14,999 nt of DNA from WVZL01 sp041862375. Its GTDB lineage: Bacteria; Acidobacteriota; Aminicenantia; Aminicenantales; Aminicenantaceae. Numbering within the stretch: position 1 is the stretch's first letter; every line of letters begins with the position of its first letter. The notes beneath the pieces were generated by a model. The model saw nothing but the letters and a program-made list of their open reading frames with translations, was not told the origin of the DNA and did not search any database. A program made the position numbers and the translations under genes. Positions 7,515-14,567 of this stretch are shown here, in pieces. Location: assembly GCA_041862375.1 (NCBI GenBank), contig JBGVTE010000105.1:1-14999 (forward strand), in the 5' to 3' direction.

Positions 7515-8229
7515 GAAGGCAATATCTATTATTATTCCAGCTTATAACGAAGAAAAATACCTTTTAGAAGCACTCAAGTCCGTTGCGTACCAAACTTTTA
7601 ATCACTCACAATTGGAGGTGATTGTGGTGGATAATGCCTCCACCGACAATACTGCTGCAGTACATCAAAATTTTTTTAAAAACCACCCAACCCAACACTT
7701 ACTGCTCAAAGAACCACAATTGAGTCCAGGAAAGGCTAAGAACACTGGAGCAGAAAAAGCTCAAGGGGAAATACTTCTCTTCCTTGATGCAGATACAAAG
7801 ATGAGCCCTCAAACAGTACAAGAAGTCGATTATTGGTACAAAAAAGGCTTTCTCATGGGAACCATTCGGATTACAGCTGACTCCTCAGATATTGTCGCAA
7901 AATTCTTCTTTGACCTCCTCAATTTTGGAAAAACAATATTTAACATTGCATGCCATATGGTTTTTTGTCAAAAGCAATTATTCTTTCAGGTTGAAGGATT
8001 TAATCCAGAGCTAAAGCATGCTGAGGATTTAGATTTTTGCCGAAAAGTAAAAAAAGCTTTAAAAAGGAGAGGAAAATCCTGGTGTATGATTCATAATGCT
8101 CCTGTTGCTACTTCAACAAGGAGAATGATTCGGCATCCTTTAAAACTCGGTTATCTCATAACACTTCTCGAATGGGGTTTTGGTGGATTCTTAGGATTCA
8201 GACGAAAACAATACATCCCTTACCGCTAA
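7507..8229 (+). CDS. Family 2 glycosyltransferase
   Basis: A 240-residue GT-A enzyme. ISIIIPAYNEEKYL (6-19) and VIVVDNASTDNT (38-49) bind the nucleotide sugar. FLDADT (92-97) supplies the metal-binding Asp94-x-Asp96. HAEDLDFCRK (171-180) carries the Glu-Asp acceptor-activating motif. VEGFNPEL before it is the usual GGF-like segment. The C-terminus (210-232) is hydrophobic but too short for a clear pair of membrane helices, so the enzyme may be peripheral. It starts 8 nt inside the deacetylase-like gene. Donor and acceptor are unknown. It ends the overlapping gene run, and the next gene has its own ribosome binding site. Confidence 0.9.
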   Translation: MIKKAISIIIPAYNEEKYLLEALKSVAYQTFNHSQLEVIVVDNASTDNTAAVHQNFFKNHPTQHLLLKEPQLSPGKAKNTGAEKAQGEILLFLDADTKMSPQTVQEVDYWYKKGFLMGTIRITADSSDIVAKFFFDLLNFGKTIFNIACHMVFCQKQLFFQVEGFNPELKHAEDLDFCRKVKKALKRRGKSWCMIHNAPVATSTRRMIRHPLKLGYLITLLEWGFGGFLGFRRKQYIPYR

Positions 8230-8300
8230 AAACTCGTTTTCAGGAAAAAATTGAAACTGAGACAGACAACAGCGCACATGGACCTTAGGAGTGTTTCTCT

Positions 8301-10964
8301 ATGAGCCATCTACGGATTCACATTATTAGTTTTAAAATCTTTATATTTTTATTGATTCTCATTACTTCAATAGCTCTGGAACAGAATAACAACTTTACCC
8401 GGATATGGCTGGGGCAGGAATTGTTCACTTTTGGCGGTGGCGCTCACAAAGGCAGCAATTCATACCATAGTAAACGAGACTGGCGAAGTATGCCGGGAGC
8501 TGTGATCGGTTTCATGTATTCAGGGGCTGGGCCTCTTCCCCCGCCAATCGAGTTTAAAATCCCGCTTGAAAAGGCTTTGCCGCCCGGCACTTACCGATTG
8601 TTTGTCAAGAACTTCTATCATGGAAGCATGGAAGCCACACTCGGCGATACGACCTGCCCCTTGACTATTCGACGATATGACTGGACGCCCGGTGTAACAT
8701 TCGAGCCAAATACATCTTTCGACAAGATTGTCCTCCGATATTTTCCGGGGGGATCTGGCGGCATCAGACCTAATACTGGAGCAAAACAGGAGCAATATTA
8801 TATCATCCAGGGCGTCTTCCTAACCAATGAAAATGATAAGGTGCCAATCAGAGGCGGAGAGGTCATCTCGCTCCTTCCAGAGGAGTTTCCTCCAGTAATC
8901 GATGGGAATTATATTTCGAATGCAAGTTTCGAAGTTGGTATCTATCCCTGGGGCAAAGCGTTTGAAACAGCCAACCTTTTAGCTCCCCATCATCTTAACA
9001 GTGATAACGCTGTCCACGGCCGCTACTGCCTCGAGTTTAAAAACCGGAACTCATTTGCTATTGAGACCCCTTTACTCCGCCTCCAACCTGGAATCTATAC
9101 ACTTTCTTTTTATGCAAAGGCAAATCAGCCAGCAAGCATTGAAGCTCAATTGTTAGGCCTAGCCGAGGATCTCAAGAACTATAAGTCGAGTGGTCTAAAG
9201 AAATTGTTTAAAATTGAATCACAATGGAAGCGATACTCGGTTACATCCAGAGTAGTTGCACGAACAGGATTGCTCTATACAGTCCGCATCCGCGGAAAAA
9301 GTAATACACACACAAAAATCTGGCTGGATGCTGTGCAGCTAGAAAACGGCAAACTCAGTGATTTCAAGACATGCGGAGCTGAAGTTGGCTACACATGTTC
9401 CACGTTAGGGCACATATTTTATGAAGATGAGGCGGCTGAAGTGGAACTCCGAGTTCACAATCCGGCGGGCAGCACGCAGGCTACGGTATCTTACCATGTG
9501 ACCGACTTTTGGGGCAACCAAATTGACAAGCAAATGGTCACCCTGAAACTTTTTGAAGGACAGGGAAGTATTAAGATCAAGCCTTTCCAGCATTCCCGTG
9601 GCATCTTCAGAATACACTTTGCTTTCGACAAGAGCTCAGCAGACATGGTTTACTCCGTACTCCCCCCTAACCAACACCTGGGCAGAGAATATCCTGATGG
9701 AACTTTAGGTGCCGACTCAGGCTTTGTAGCCGAAAACCTCGCTATCCTGAAACGAGCGAACTTTAATTGGATTATTACTAAATCGCTCGGCCGGTGGTAC
9801 GCAGTAGAGCCTGAACAAGGTCAATTTCAATTCCAAGACGATGCAATCGACGCTGCCCGGAAAAATCACCTTTCTACTGTTATTCAATTCCTTAATCCGA
9901 GCTGGGGGATACAGAAATGGCTCAAGCAGTACTGGAAGCCATTAGGAGGTGCAGCATGGCTTCCTAAAATGAAGCAGTCATTCATGACTCAATGGGCCGC
10001 CTTTGTCTACCAAACTGTCAGCCACTACAAGGAAGCAGTCAAGCACTGGGAAATTTGGAATGAGCCAAACTCCAGTTTCAACGCCACGGAATATGCTGAG
10101 CTCTTAAGGCTGGCCAGCCAATCCATCCGAAAGGCTGACTCGAAGGCTAAAGTTATTGCTTTTGCTGGTGGTGGATTTAATCAGCCTTTCTATGAGAAAG
10201 TTTTCAAATTAGTCGGCCATCAGACTTTTGATGTTGGATCAGTTCATCTTTACGGGAACGAGCTTGGCGCCCACCGGGCCTTTTCTGAATTTATGAAGAA
10301 GACGGGTAAGCCTGGCTGGAACACTGAGACAGGACCCACCTGCGACACTTTTTATATCGGTCTTCCCAACTTCGATTCAATCAGCCAGAAAAACTATCTT
10401 CAGAATCTTCAGAAATCTATCCGTAGAACTGCTGTTACTAATGTGAAAAACTATTTGATCAGTCTGTCAATCGGAGGGATGAAACGATACTTCCATTACT
10501 TTTCAAGATTCAGTAACAGCAGCCCGTCCCAACCAACACGATGGTTCGGCAGCGGTAAGGAAATTAGTGAGTTTGATGGGAGTCTCCGGGCTAACTGTGT
10601 TGGCTTATCGATTGCAAGTCACTTTCTCGATGGCACAACATATGAAGGACGAATATCCGTGCACAAATACGTGGAAGCTCATCTATTCAGAAAAGAGAGG
10701 TCCAGTATAGGCTTTATTTGGGCTAAATCAATTCACAAATTCCTCTTCAACTGTCCGAGCGGTGAACCAATTACTTTTTACGATATCATGGGTAATCCGA
10801 TTCAGCGACAAGACATCGTGATTGATTACAGTCCCCTTTACGTAACCTCTTCGGCCGCACCCAGAGCCTTCAAACGAATGATCGAACTGCTAGCCTCAAA
10901 ACACCTGCGGGTGAAGTCTACTGAAGCTTCAGCAAACACAAAAGAGTCAATGAAGCAGGATTAG
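8301..10964 (+). CDS. Secreted GH-A clan glycoside hydrolase-like protein
   Basis: An 887-residue protein. Residues 1-26 are a signal peptide. About 30-195 is a beta-rich domain that I cannot name. About 201-350 resembles a CBM4/9-type jelly roll (ISNASFEVG, YTLSFYAKA, IWLDAVQLENG). About 360-455 is another beta domain. About 465-745 is a TIM barrel with WEIWNEPN (Glu588, acid/base) and GWNTETGP (Glu676, nucleophile), the layout of retaining GH-A enzymes such as GH39 or GH5. About 755-855 is a C-terminal beta domain. AGGAG lies 9 nt before ATG. A hand count of 8401-8460 gives 32 of 60 G+C, against 17 of 60 at 2821-2880 in the kinase, so recent transfer is plausible. Substrate and exact family are unassigned. 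Confidence 0.85.
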   Translation: MSHLRIHIISFKIFIFLLILITSIALEQNNNFTRIWLGQELFTFGGGAHKGSNSYHSKRDWRSMPGAVIGFMYSGAGPLPPPIEFKIPLEKALPPGTYRLFVKNFYHGSMEATLGDTTCPLTIRRYDWTPGVTFEPNTSFDKIVLRYFPGGSGGIRPNTGAKQEQYYIIQGVFLTNENDKVPIRGGEVISLLPEEFPPVIDGNYISNASFEVGIYPWGKAFETANLLAPHHLNSDNAVHGRYCLEFKNRNSFAIETPLLRLQPGIYTLSFYAKANQPASIEAQLLGLAEDLKNYKSSGLKKLFKIESQWKRYSVTSRVVARTGLLYTVRIRGKSNTHTKIWLDAVQLENGKLSDFKTCGAEVGYTCSTLGHIFYEDEAAEVELRVHNPAGSTQATVSYHVTDFWGNQIDKQMVTLKLFEGQGSIKIKPFQHSRGIFRIHFAFDKSSADMVYSVLPPNQHLGREYPDGTLGADSGFVAENLAILKRANFNWIITKSLGRWYAVEPEQGQFQFQDDAIDAARKNHLSTVIQFLNPSWGIQKWLKQYWKPLGGAAWLPKMKQSFMTQWAAFVYQTVSHYKEAVKHWEIWNEPNSSFNATEYAELLRLASQSIRKADSKAKVIAFAGGGFNQPFYEKVFKLVGHQTFDVGSVHLYGNELGAHRAFSEFMKKTGKPGWNTETGPTCDTFYIGLPNFDSISQKNYLQNLQKSIRRTAVTNVKNYLISLSIGGMKRYFHYFSRFSNSSPSQPTRWFGSGKEISEFDGSLRANCVGLSIASHFLDGTTYEGRISVHKYVEAHLFRKERSSIGFIWAKSIHKFLFNCPSGEPITFYDIMGNPIQRQDIVIDYSPLYVTSSAAPRAFKRMIELLASKHLRVKSTEASANTKESMKQD

Positions 10965-11191
10965 GATTTTCCAAATATTTTAAGGACTATAAAAATAAGA
11001 AGGCTGAGGACGAGGCTGAGGACCAGGCATGTTGCCAGAGGAAAATAAAAAGTAAAATTTCCCTTTTGAACGATAATGTCTCCCGGAAGCCTTCCCAGAC
11101 CTTTCAATTTTACTGCCTGTTTTAGAATAATTCCCACGATGATTACTATCACTCCCGATATTATGAGTAAATTTCCCAGATTTCTGAGCAT
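10961..11191 (-). CDS. DUF2905 small membrane protein
   Basis: A 76-residue protein matching the DUF2905 pattern. An N-terminal membrane helix (about 5-25) is followed by the signature GLGRLPGDIIVQKGNFTFYFP (split at its central Gly-Asp) and a second helix (about 51-72). The family is widespread and has no established function. It is the last gene of the minus-strand set, 24 nt after the epimerase. Its stop codon overlaps the stop of the convergent glycosidase-like gene (shared bases TTAG at 10961-10964), leaving no room for a separate terminator between them. The ribosome binding site is weak (TAGAGAT). Confidence 0.9.
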   Translation of the reverse strand: MLRNLGNLLIISGVIVIIVGIILKQAVKLKGLGRLPGDIIVQKGNFTFYFPLATCLVLSLVLSLLIFIVLKIFGKS

Positions 11192-11215
11192 TTATCTCTA
11201 ATAATCGAGTCAGAT

Positions 11216-11626
11216 TCAGCTCTTTTTTTCCTTGAGTTCTATGAGAACACCGTTCAAATTGTCAGGATGTAGAAAAGCAATGAAGCTCCCTTCTGCTCCC
11301 CTTTGAGGTTTCTCTTGGATAAACTGGACTCCTTTCTTTTTTAGTTCTGCCATGCACTCCTCTATCTCCTCAACAACGAAACTGAAATGATGAATCCCCT
11401 CTCCTCTCTTTTCTAAGAATTTTTCTACAGGTGAATCTTTCTCCATGGAAGTAACCAACTCTACACTCGGGCCACTTTCAAACTCTAAAAGAGCAACCTT
11501 TACTCCTCTTTCTCTTATTTCTTCAATCACGCCTCTTTTTGCTCCTGTAATATTCTCCCAGCGCTTTAAGCTCTCATCGAGATTTTTAACTGCGATTCCG
11601 ATGTGATCAATCTTTTTTATCTTCAC
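11216..11626 (-). CDS. mce: Methylmalonyl-CoA epimerase
   Basis: A 136-residue vicinal-oxygen-chelate fold protein that interconverts the (S) and (R) epimers of methylmalonyl-CoA, linking propionyl-CoA and succinyl-CoA metabolism. It shows the duplicated beta-alpha-beta-beta-beta pattern with metal-ligand candidates His8 (DHIGIAV), Glu56 (VELV), His79/His80 (GIHHFSFVV) and Glu130 (LIELKEK). Length is normal for the family. The start is GTG at 11626, with AAGGA eight nt upstream overlapping the MeaB stop, so the two genes are translationally close (11-nt gap). The mutase it serves is not in the window. Glyoxalase-family relatives are the alternative, but the MeaB neighbour makes the epimerase assignment strong. 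Confidence 0.92.
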   Translation of the reverse strand: MKIKKIDHIGIAVKNLDESLKRWENITGAKRGVIEEIRERGVKVALLEFESGPSVELVTSMEKDSPVEKFLEKRGEGIHHFSFVVEEIEECMAELKKKGVQFIQEKPQRGAEGSFIAFLHPDNLNGVLIELKEKKS

Positions 11627-11637
11627 CGCCTCTATCC

Positions 11638-12576
11638 TTACAATTTCACTCCAAATTTCCCAATTATTTTATCAGCTGCAGAATAGGGATCAGTTTCTCT
11701 TTTATAAATCTCATTAATGAATTGTTCGAATTCTGATTCGCCTACTTTTTTATTTATAGTCGCGTAGATTTTCTCCCGTATAATATCCTGTAACATCCAG
11801 TATATTAACCTTTTTTTCCTTGTCTCTTGGAATTCTCGACTCCGGGAAGCTACAAATTTTTGGATTTCATCAACCAAAAGATCGGTCCCCTCCCCTTCTG
11901 TAGCTATGGTTTTTACAACAGGAGGAATCTTTTTCCCTTTAATTCCAAGTTCAAGCATTGCCTTGAGTTGAGTCAGCATCTTGTCTGCATCCGGAGAATC
12001 TGCCTTGTTAAGAATAAAAATATCAGCGATCTCCATTATGCCGGCTTTAAAAATCTGAATATCATCACCTGCTCCTGGAGTAAGCACGACAAGAATGATA
12101 TCCGCTAATTTTACTACTTCTACTTCATCTTGCCCCACTCCAACTGTCTCTACCAAGATAGTATCTTTCCCAGCAGCTTCAAAAATAGCAATCGCCTCCC
12201 CTGTGGCTTTGGCTAAGCCTCCTAAATGTCCCCGAGTAGCCATACTCCTTATAAAAACTTCAGAGTCAACGCTATGCCTCATCATCCGAATCCTGTCACC
12301 CAGAATTGCTCCCCCACTGAAGGGGCTGGTTGGATCAACGGCTACTATCCCAATTTTTTTCTCTTCTTTTCTTAAATATCCAACCATTTGATCGACTAAA
12401 GTGCTCTTCCCAGATCCCGGGGAACCAGTTATGCCAACTATAACTGATTTTCCTGTGTAAGGGAAAATTTTCTTCATTATTTCTTGAGCAGCTGCTCCGT
12501 TGTTTTCAACTAGAGAAATCCCCCGTGCAATAGCCCGAGGATTTCCCCTAATCACTTGCTGAACTAAATCCTTCAT
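11638..12576 (-). CDS. meaB: MeaB/ArgK-type G3E GTPase chaperone of methylmalonyl-CoA mutase
   Basis: A 312-residue P-loop GTPase that protects and reloads adenosylcobalamin-dependent methylmalonyl-CoA mutase. The Walker A motif is GSPGSGKST (51-59). DPTSPFSGGAILGDRIRM begins near residue 81 and is the family signature. ETVGVGQDE (143-151) is switch-like, and NKAD (190-193) gives guanine specificity. Length is typical. It lies 11 nt upstream of mce on the same strand and 133 nt after the acyl-CoA dehydrogenase. The start ATG at 12576 has no clear ribosome binding site. Old databases call this family ArgK, a lysine/arginine/ornithine transport kinase, which is a superseded name. Confidence 0.93.
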   Translation of the reverse strand: MKDLVQQVIRGNPRAIARGISLVENNGAAAQEIMKKIFPYTGKSVIVGITGSPGSGKSTLVDQMVGYLRKEEKKIGIVAVDPTSPFSGGAILGDRIRMMRHSVDSEVFIRSMATRGHLGGLAKATGEAIAIFEAAGKDTILVETVGVGQDEVEVVKLADIILVVLTPGAGDDIQIFKAGIMEIADIFILNKADSPDADKMLTQLKAMLELGIKGKKIPPVVKTIATEGEGTDLLVDEIQKFVASRSREFQETRKKRLIYWMLQDIIREKIYATINKKVGESEFEQFINEIYKRETDPYSAADKIIGKFGVKL

Positions 12577-12643
12577 TTTCGTCTATCTGGTGTAATTAGT
12601 TTATCCTGTGTGTTTCGTTGGCGAATAATAAAAAATAATATAC

Positions 12644-12711
12644 AGTTTCTTAAAATATTTTAACATTAAAGAAACTAAACAGACGAATTTGCCTGATATA
12701 CTGTATTCGTC
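12644..12711 (-). terminator. Compound hairpin region after the acyl-CoA dehydrogenase
   Basis: On the minus strand GACGAAT and ATTCGTC (12711-12705 with 12688-12682) form a perfect 7-bp stem with a 16-nt loop, overlapping the TGA stop. Further on, AGTTTCTT and AAGAAACT (12676-12669 with 12651-12644) form an 8-bp stem that encloses the perfect palindrome TTAAAATATTTTAA at 12650-12663. T-tracts are weak, so partial termination before meaB is as far as this goes. Confidence 0.4.
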
Positions 12712-13855
12712 AATACTCCTGGAGTACTTTTTGGGCAATAATCCAACGCTGGATTTCAGAAGTACCCTCTCCGATAGTAGCTAATTTCGAATCACGGTAA
12801 AATTTCTCAACTGGATAATCCTTAGTGAAACCATATCCTCCAAATATCTGGACAGCCATTGAAGAAGCCTTCACGGCTAATTCTGAAGCAAAAAGTTTAG
12901 CCATCGCTGACTCTTTGGGTATCTTCATTCCCTTATCTTCAAGGAAAGCGGCTCGATACGTTAGAAGCCGTGCTGCTTCAAGCTCAGTAAAGCCATCGGC
13001 AAGCATCCACTGTATTGCCTGAAAATTTGCAATAGGTTGATTAAATTGCACCCTCTCTTTAGCATACTTTATACTTTCCTCTAGTGCTCCTGCAGCAATA
13101 CCCAAAGAAAATCCGGCAATACTTACCCTGCCGCCATCGAGTATTGTCATTGCCGCTTTATACCCCGTTCCTTCTTCACCTATCATGTTTTCAGGAGGAA
13201 CCTTAACATCTTCAAAAATAAGCTCTGCAGTATCAGCAGCCCTAATTCCCAGCTTATCCTCCTTTTTTCCAACATTAAATCCTTCCATCTCTTTCTCCAA
13301 GATGAAAGCAGAGATGCCATTTTTTCCCTTCTCTGGATCCGTTACAGCCATTACTACGGTAATCTCAGCTAAAGAACCGTTAGTAATGAAAAGCTTTGAG
13401 CCGTTAAGCAGCCAATAATCACCCTTATTATCTGCCTTTGTTCTTAAGGCTGCAGCATCAGATCCTGCTCCCGGCTCAGTGAGTCCCCACGCTCCCAAGG
13501 TCTGACCTGAAGCCAGTCGTGTCAGATATTTTTTCTTCTGCTCCTCGTTTGCGAAGAGGTTGAGGTGGTTAGAACAGAGCGAATTATGAGCAGCTACAAC
13601 TAAACCTGTTGAAGGATCTACTTTGGATATTTCTTCTAAAATGATGACATAGTCCACATTAGAATAACCGACTCCTGAATATTCCTGGGGAATGACGATT
13701 CCTAATAATCCCATCTCGCCCAATTTTTTAGTCAGATCTTCTGGCCATTTCCCTTTCTCATCATATTCTTTAACGAGGGGTTTAATCTCTTTTTGAGCAA
13801 AGTTTTTAATAGATTCCCTTAAGATTTCCTGTTCTTGAGTAAATGAGAAGTCCAT
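12710..13855 (-). CDS. Short-chain-type acyl-CoA dehydrogenase
   Basis: A 381-residue flavoenzyme of normal family length that oxidises an acyl-CoA to the trans-2-enoyl-CoA, passing electrons to electron-transfer flavoprotein. The N-terminal helical domain (1-115) is followed by the flavin-binding signature LTEPGAGSDAAALRT (125-139) and the beta domain with WLLNGSKLFITNG (148-160). The C-terminal helical domain holds RVQFNQPIANFQAIQWMLAD, QIFGGYGFTKDYPVEKFYRD and IGEGTSEIQR. Glu363 in the last motif is the expected catalytic base of the short-chain/butyryl class. Chain-length preference cannot be read reliably. AAGGAG-like sequence lies just before the ATG. The adjacent methylmalonyl-CoA genes suggest branched-chain or odd-chain acyl-CoA use. 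Confidence 0.93.
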   Translation of the reverse strand: MDFSFTQEQEILRESIKNFAQKEIKPLVKEYDEKGKWPEDLTKKLGEMGLLGIVIPQEYSGVGYSNVDYVIILEEISKVDPSTGLVVAAHNSLCSNHLNLFANEEQKKKYLTRLASGQTLGAWGLTEPGAGSDAAALRTKADNKGDYWLLNGSKLFITNGSLAEITVVMAVTDPEKGKNGISAFILEKEMEGFNVGKKEDKLGIRAADTAELIFEDVKVPPENMIGEEGTGYKAAMTILDGGRVSIAGFSLGIAAGALEESIKYAKERVQFNQPIANFQAIQWMLADGFTELEAARLLTYRAAFLEDKGMKIPKESAMAKLFASELAVKASSMAVQIFGGYGFTKDYPVEKFYRDSKLATIGEGTSEIQRWIIAQKVLQEY

Positions 13856-13884
13856 CCTTACTCCTTTTTTATGAAAAACTGATT

Positions 13885-13890
13885 ATTATA
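13885..13890 (-). promoter_or_regulatory. Candidate -10 box for the acyl-CoA dehydrogenase
   Basis: A perfect TATAAT on the minus strand stands about 30 nt before the ATG at 13855. The region where a -35 box should lie (about 13907-13914) is inside the terminal repeat of copy B and reads CGGAAA or similar, with no match to TTGACA. The element may have replaced an older -35, or the promoter may depend on an activator. Confidence 0.4.
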
Positions 13891-13898
13891 CTATGGAA

Positions 13899-14062
13899 GC
13901 ATCTTTTTTTCCGTGATAAATGATAAACAAACAAGGAGGTATTTGGTGAAGAAGGTCGTATGAAGGAAGGATCGCTGGGACAAAGCGAGCGTGCCTTAAA
14001 ACCGTATACCTCCTCACTAATTACCACTTTGACTCTCATCACGAAAAAAAAGATGATTATTT
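13899..14062 (+). repeat. Bulged-hairpin repeat, copy B (complete)
   Basis: The left terminal repeat GCATCTTTTTTTCCGTGAT (13899-13917) pairs with ATCACGAAAAAAAAGATG at 14038-14055 (17 of 18). Inside it, AGGAGGTAT (13934-13942) pairs with ATACCTCCT (14006-14014). GGT (13945-13947) then pairs with ACC (14001-14003). A one-sided bulge GAAGAAGGTCGTATG (13948-13962) faces AAA (13998-14000). AAGG (13963-13966) pairs with CCTT (13994-13997), and the apex is TCGCT/AGCGA (13972-13976 with 13984-13988) with a 7-nt loop. The bulge and its flanks are identical over 22 nt to copy A at 50-71. No ORF is present. It could be a MITE-like mobile element, a structured RNA, or a folded recombination site. Confidence 0.75.
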
Positions 14063-14184
14063 ATAATATTACAATGTAATAATATTATTTCCCCTAAAAT
14101 ATAATCATTTTAGTACTTAACTTCTTCCCCATATTACTTTTTAACCTCTTAATAATCAAGCAAATTTTCTACCTTGGAGCTGGG

Positions 14185-14229
14185 CTTTAGCATCAAACGA
14201 TGCTCAAAGAAACAATTGGTTCTTTAACC
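14185..14229 (+). other. Two adjacent small hairpins upstream of the YHS-like gene
   Basis: CTTTAGCATC (14185-14194), loop AAAC, and GATGCTcAAAG (14199-14209) form a 10-bp stem with one bulged C. Nine bases later GGTT-CTTT-AACC (14218-14229) forms a small 4-bp hairpin. There is no T-tract and no known riboswitch signature. They could be part of a small RNA, or a terminator-like remnant. Confidence 0.4.
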
Positions 14230-14251
14230 TTATGAATAGCAAAGCCTGATC

Positions 14252-14285
14252 CCAATTTGACATTGGTGCGTAAATATTCTACATT
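14252..14285 (+). promoter_or_regulatory. Candidate promoter with inverted repeat centred on the -35 box
   Basis: A perfect TTGACA (14257-14262) stands 17 bp from TACATT (14280-14285, 4 of 6). The -35 is bracketed by a perfect inverted repeat, CCAAT (14252-14256) and ATTGG (14262-14266). Transcription would begin near the ATG at 14292, giving a leaderless message, in agreement with the missing ribosome binding site. Confidence 0.45.
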
Positions 14286-14291
14286 CAGACT

Positions 14292-14555
14292 ATGCTTCCA
14301 GGAATAATAAAAATCATATTCTACGCCTTTCTAGCATATTTGGGATATTTTATTTATCGTTTTTTTAAAGCACTCAGCGGTGTAAGAAAAACACAAAATT
14401 CCACACCTCGCCTCTCAGGTGTGATGGTTAAAGATGAATATTGCAATACTTATCTTCCTAAAGAAGATGCTATAAAAGAAATAGCCGAAGGCAAAGAATA
14501 TTATTTTTGCTCGAATGAGTGCCGCCAGAAGTTCTTAGAATCAAAAAAACATTAA
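14292..14555 (+). CDS. Membrane-anchored YHS/TRASH-like metal-binding protein
   Basis: An 87-residue protein. Residues 4-29 form one membrane helix. After a polar linker the C-terminal 45 residues read VMVKDEYCNTYLPKEDAI, then GKEYYFCSNECRQKFLES. This gives Cys51, Cys73 and Cys77, the C-x(n)-C-x3-C set of treble-clef YHS/TRASH domains that bind copper, zinc or iron. This arrangement is common in small PP0621-like bacterial proteins. The N-terminus is probably outside and the Cys domain cytoplasmic, but this is not certain. No ribosome binding site precedes the ATG. It is convergent with the cupin gene, 12 nt away. The role may be metal handling; no partner gene is visible. Confidence 0.8.
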   Translation: MLPGIIKIIFYAFLAYLGYFIYRFFKALSGVRKTQNSTPRLSGVMVKDEYCNTYLPKEDAIKEIAEGKEYYFCSNECRQKFLESKKH

Positions 14556-14567
14556 ACTCCCTGCCAC

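Larger units (their letters stand above)
13856..14291. other. Gene-free interval between acyl-CoA dehydrogenase and YHS-like gene
   Basis: This 436-nt stretch holds the dehydrogenase promoter region (13856-13898), the complete repeat copy B (13899-14062), an AT-rich stretch with nothing recognisable (14063-14184), two short hairpins (14185-14229) and a candidate promoter (14252-14285). I see no coding potential beyond trivial lengths. Confidence 0.6.

Noticed and set aside
11638..12576. ArgK (lysine/arginine/ornithine transport kinase)
   Set aside because: Superseded name for this GTPase family. The mce neighbour and G3E motifs support MeaB.
13934..13962. Tiny five-codon ORF in repeat copy B (GGAGG, then GTG AAG AAG GTC GTA TGA)
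   Set aside because: Copy A keeps the bulge sequence but lacks the ribosome binding site, so conservation is not explained by translation.
13899..14062. CRISPR array or integron attC site
   Set aside because: Only one unit is present at this locus, with no repeat-spacer periodicity. No GTTRRRY/RYYYAAC core sites, integrase or cas genes are visible.
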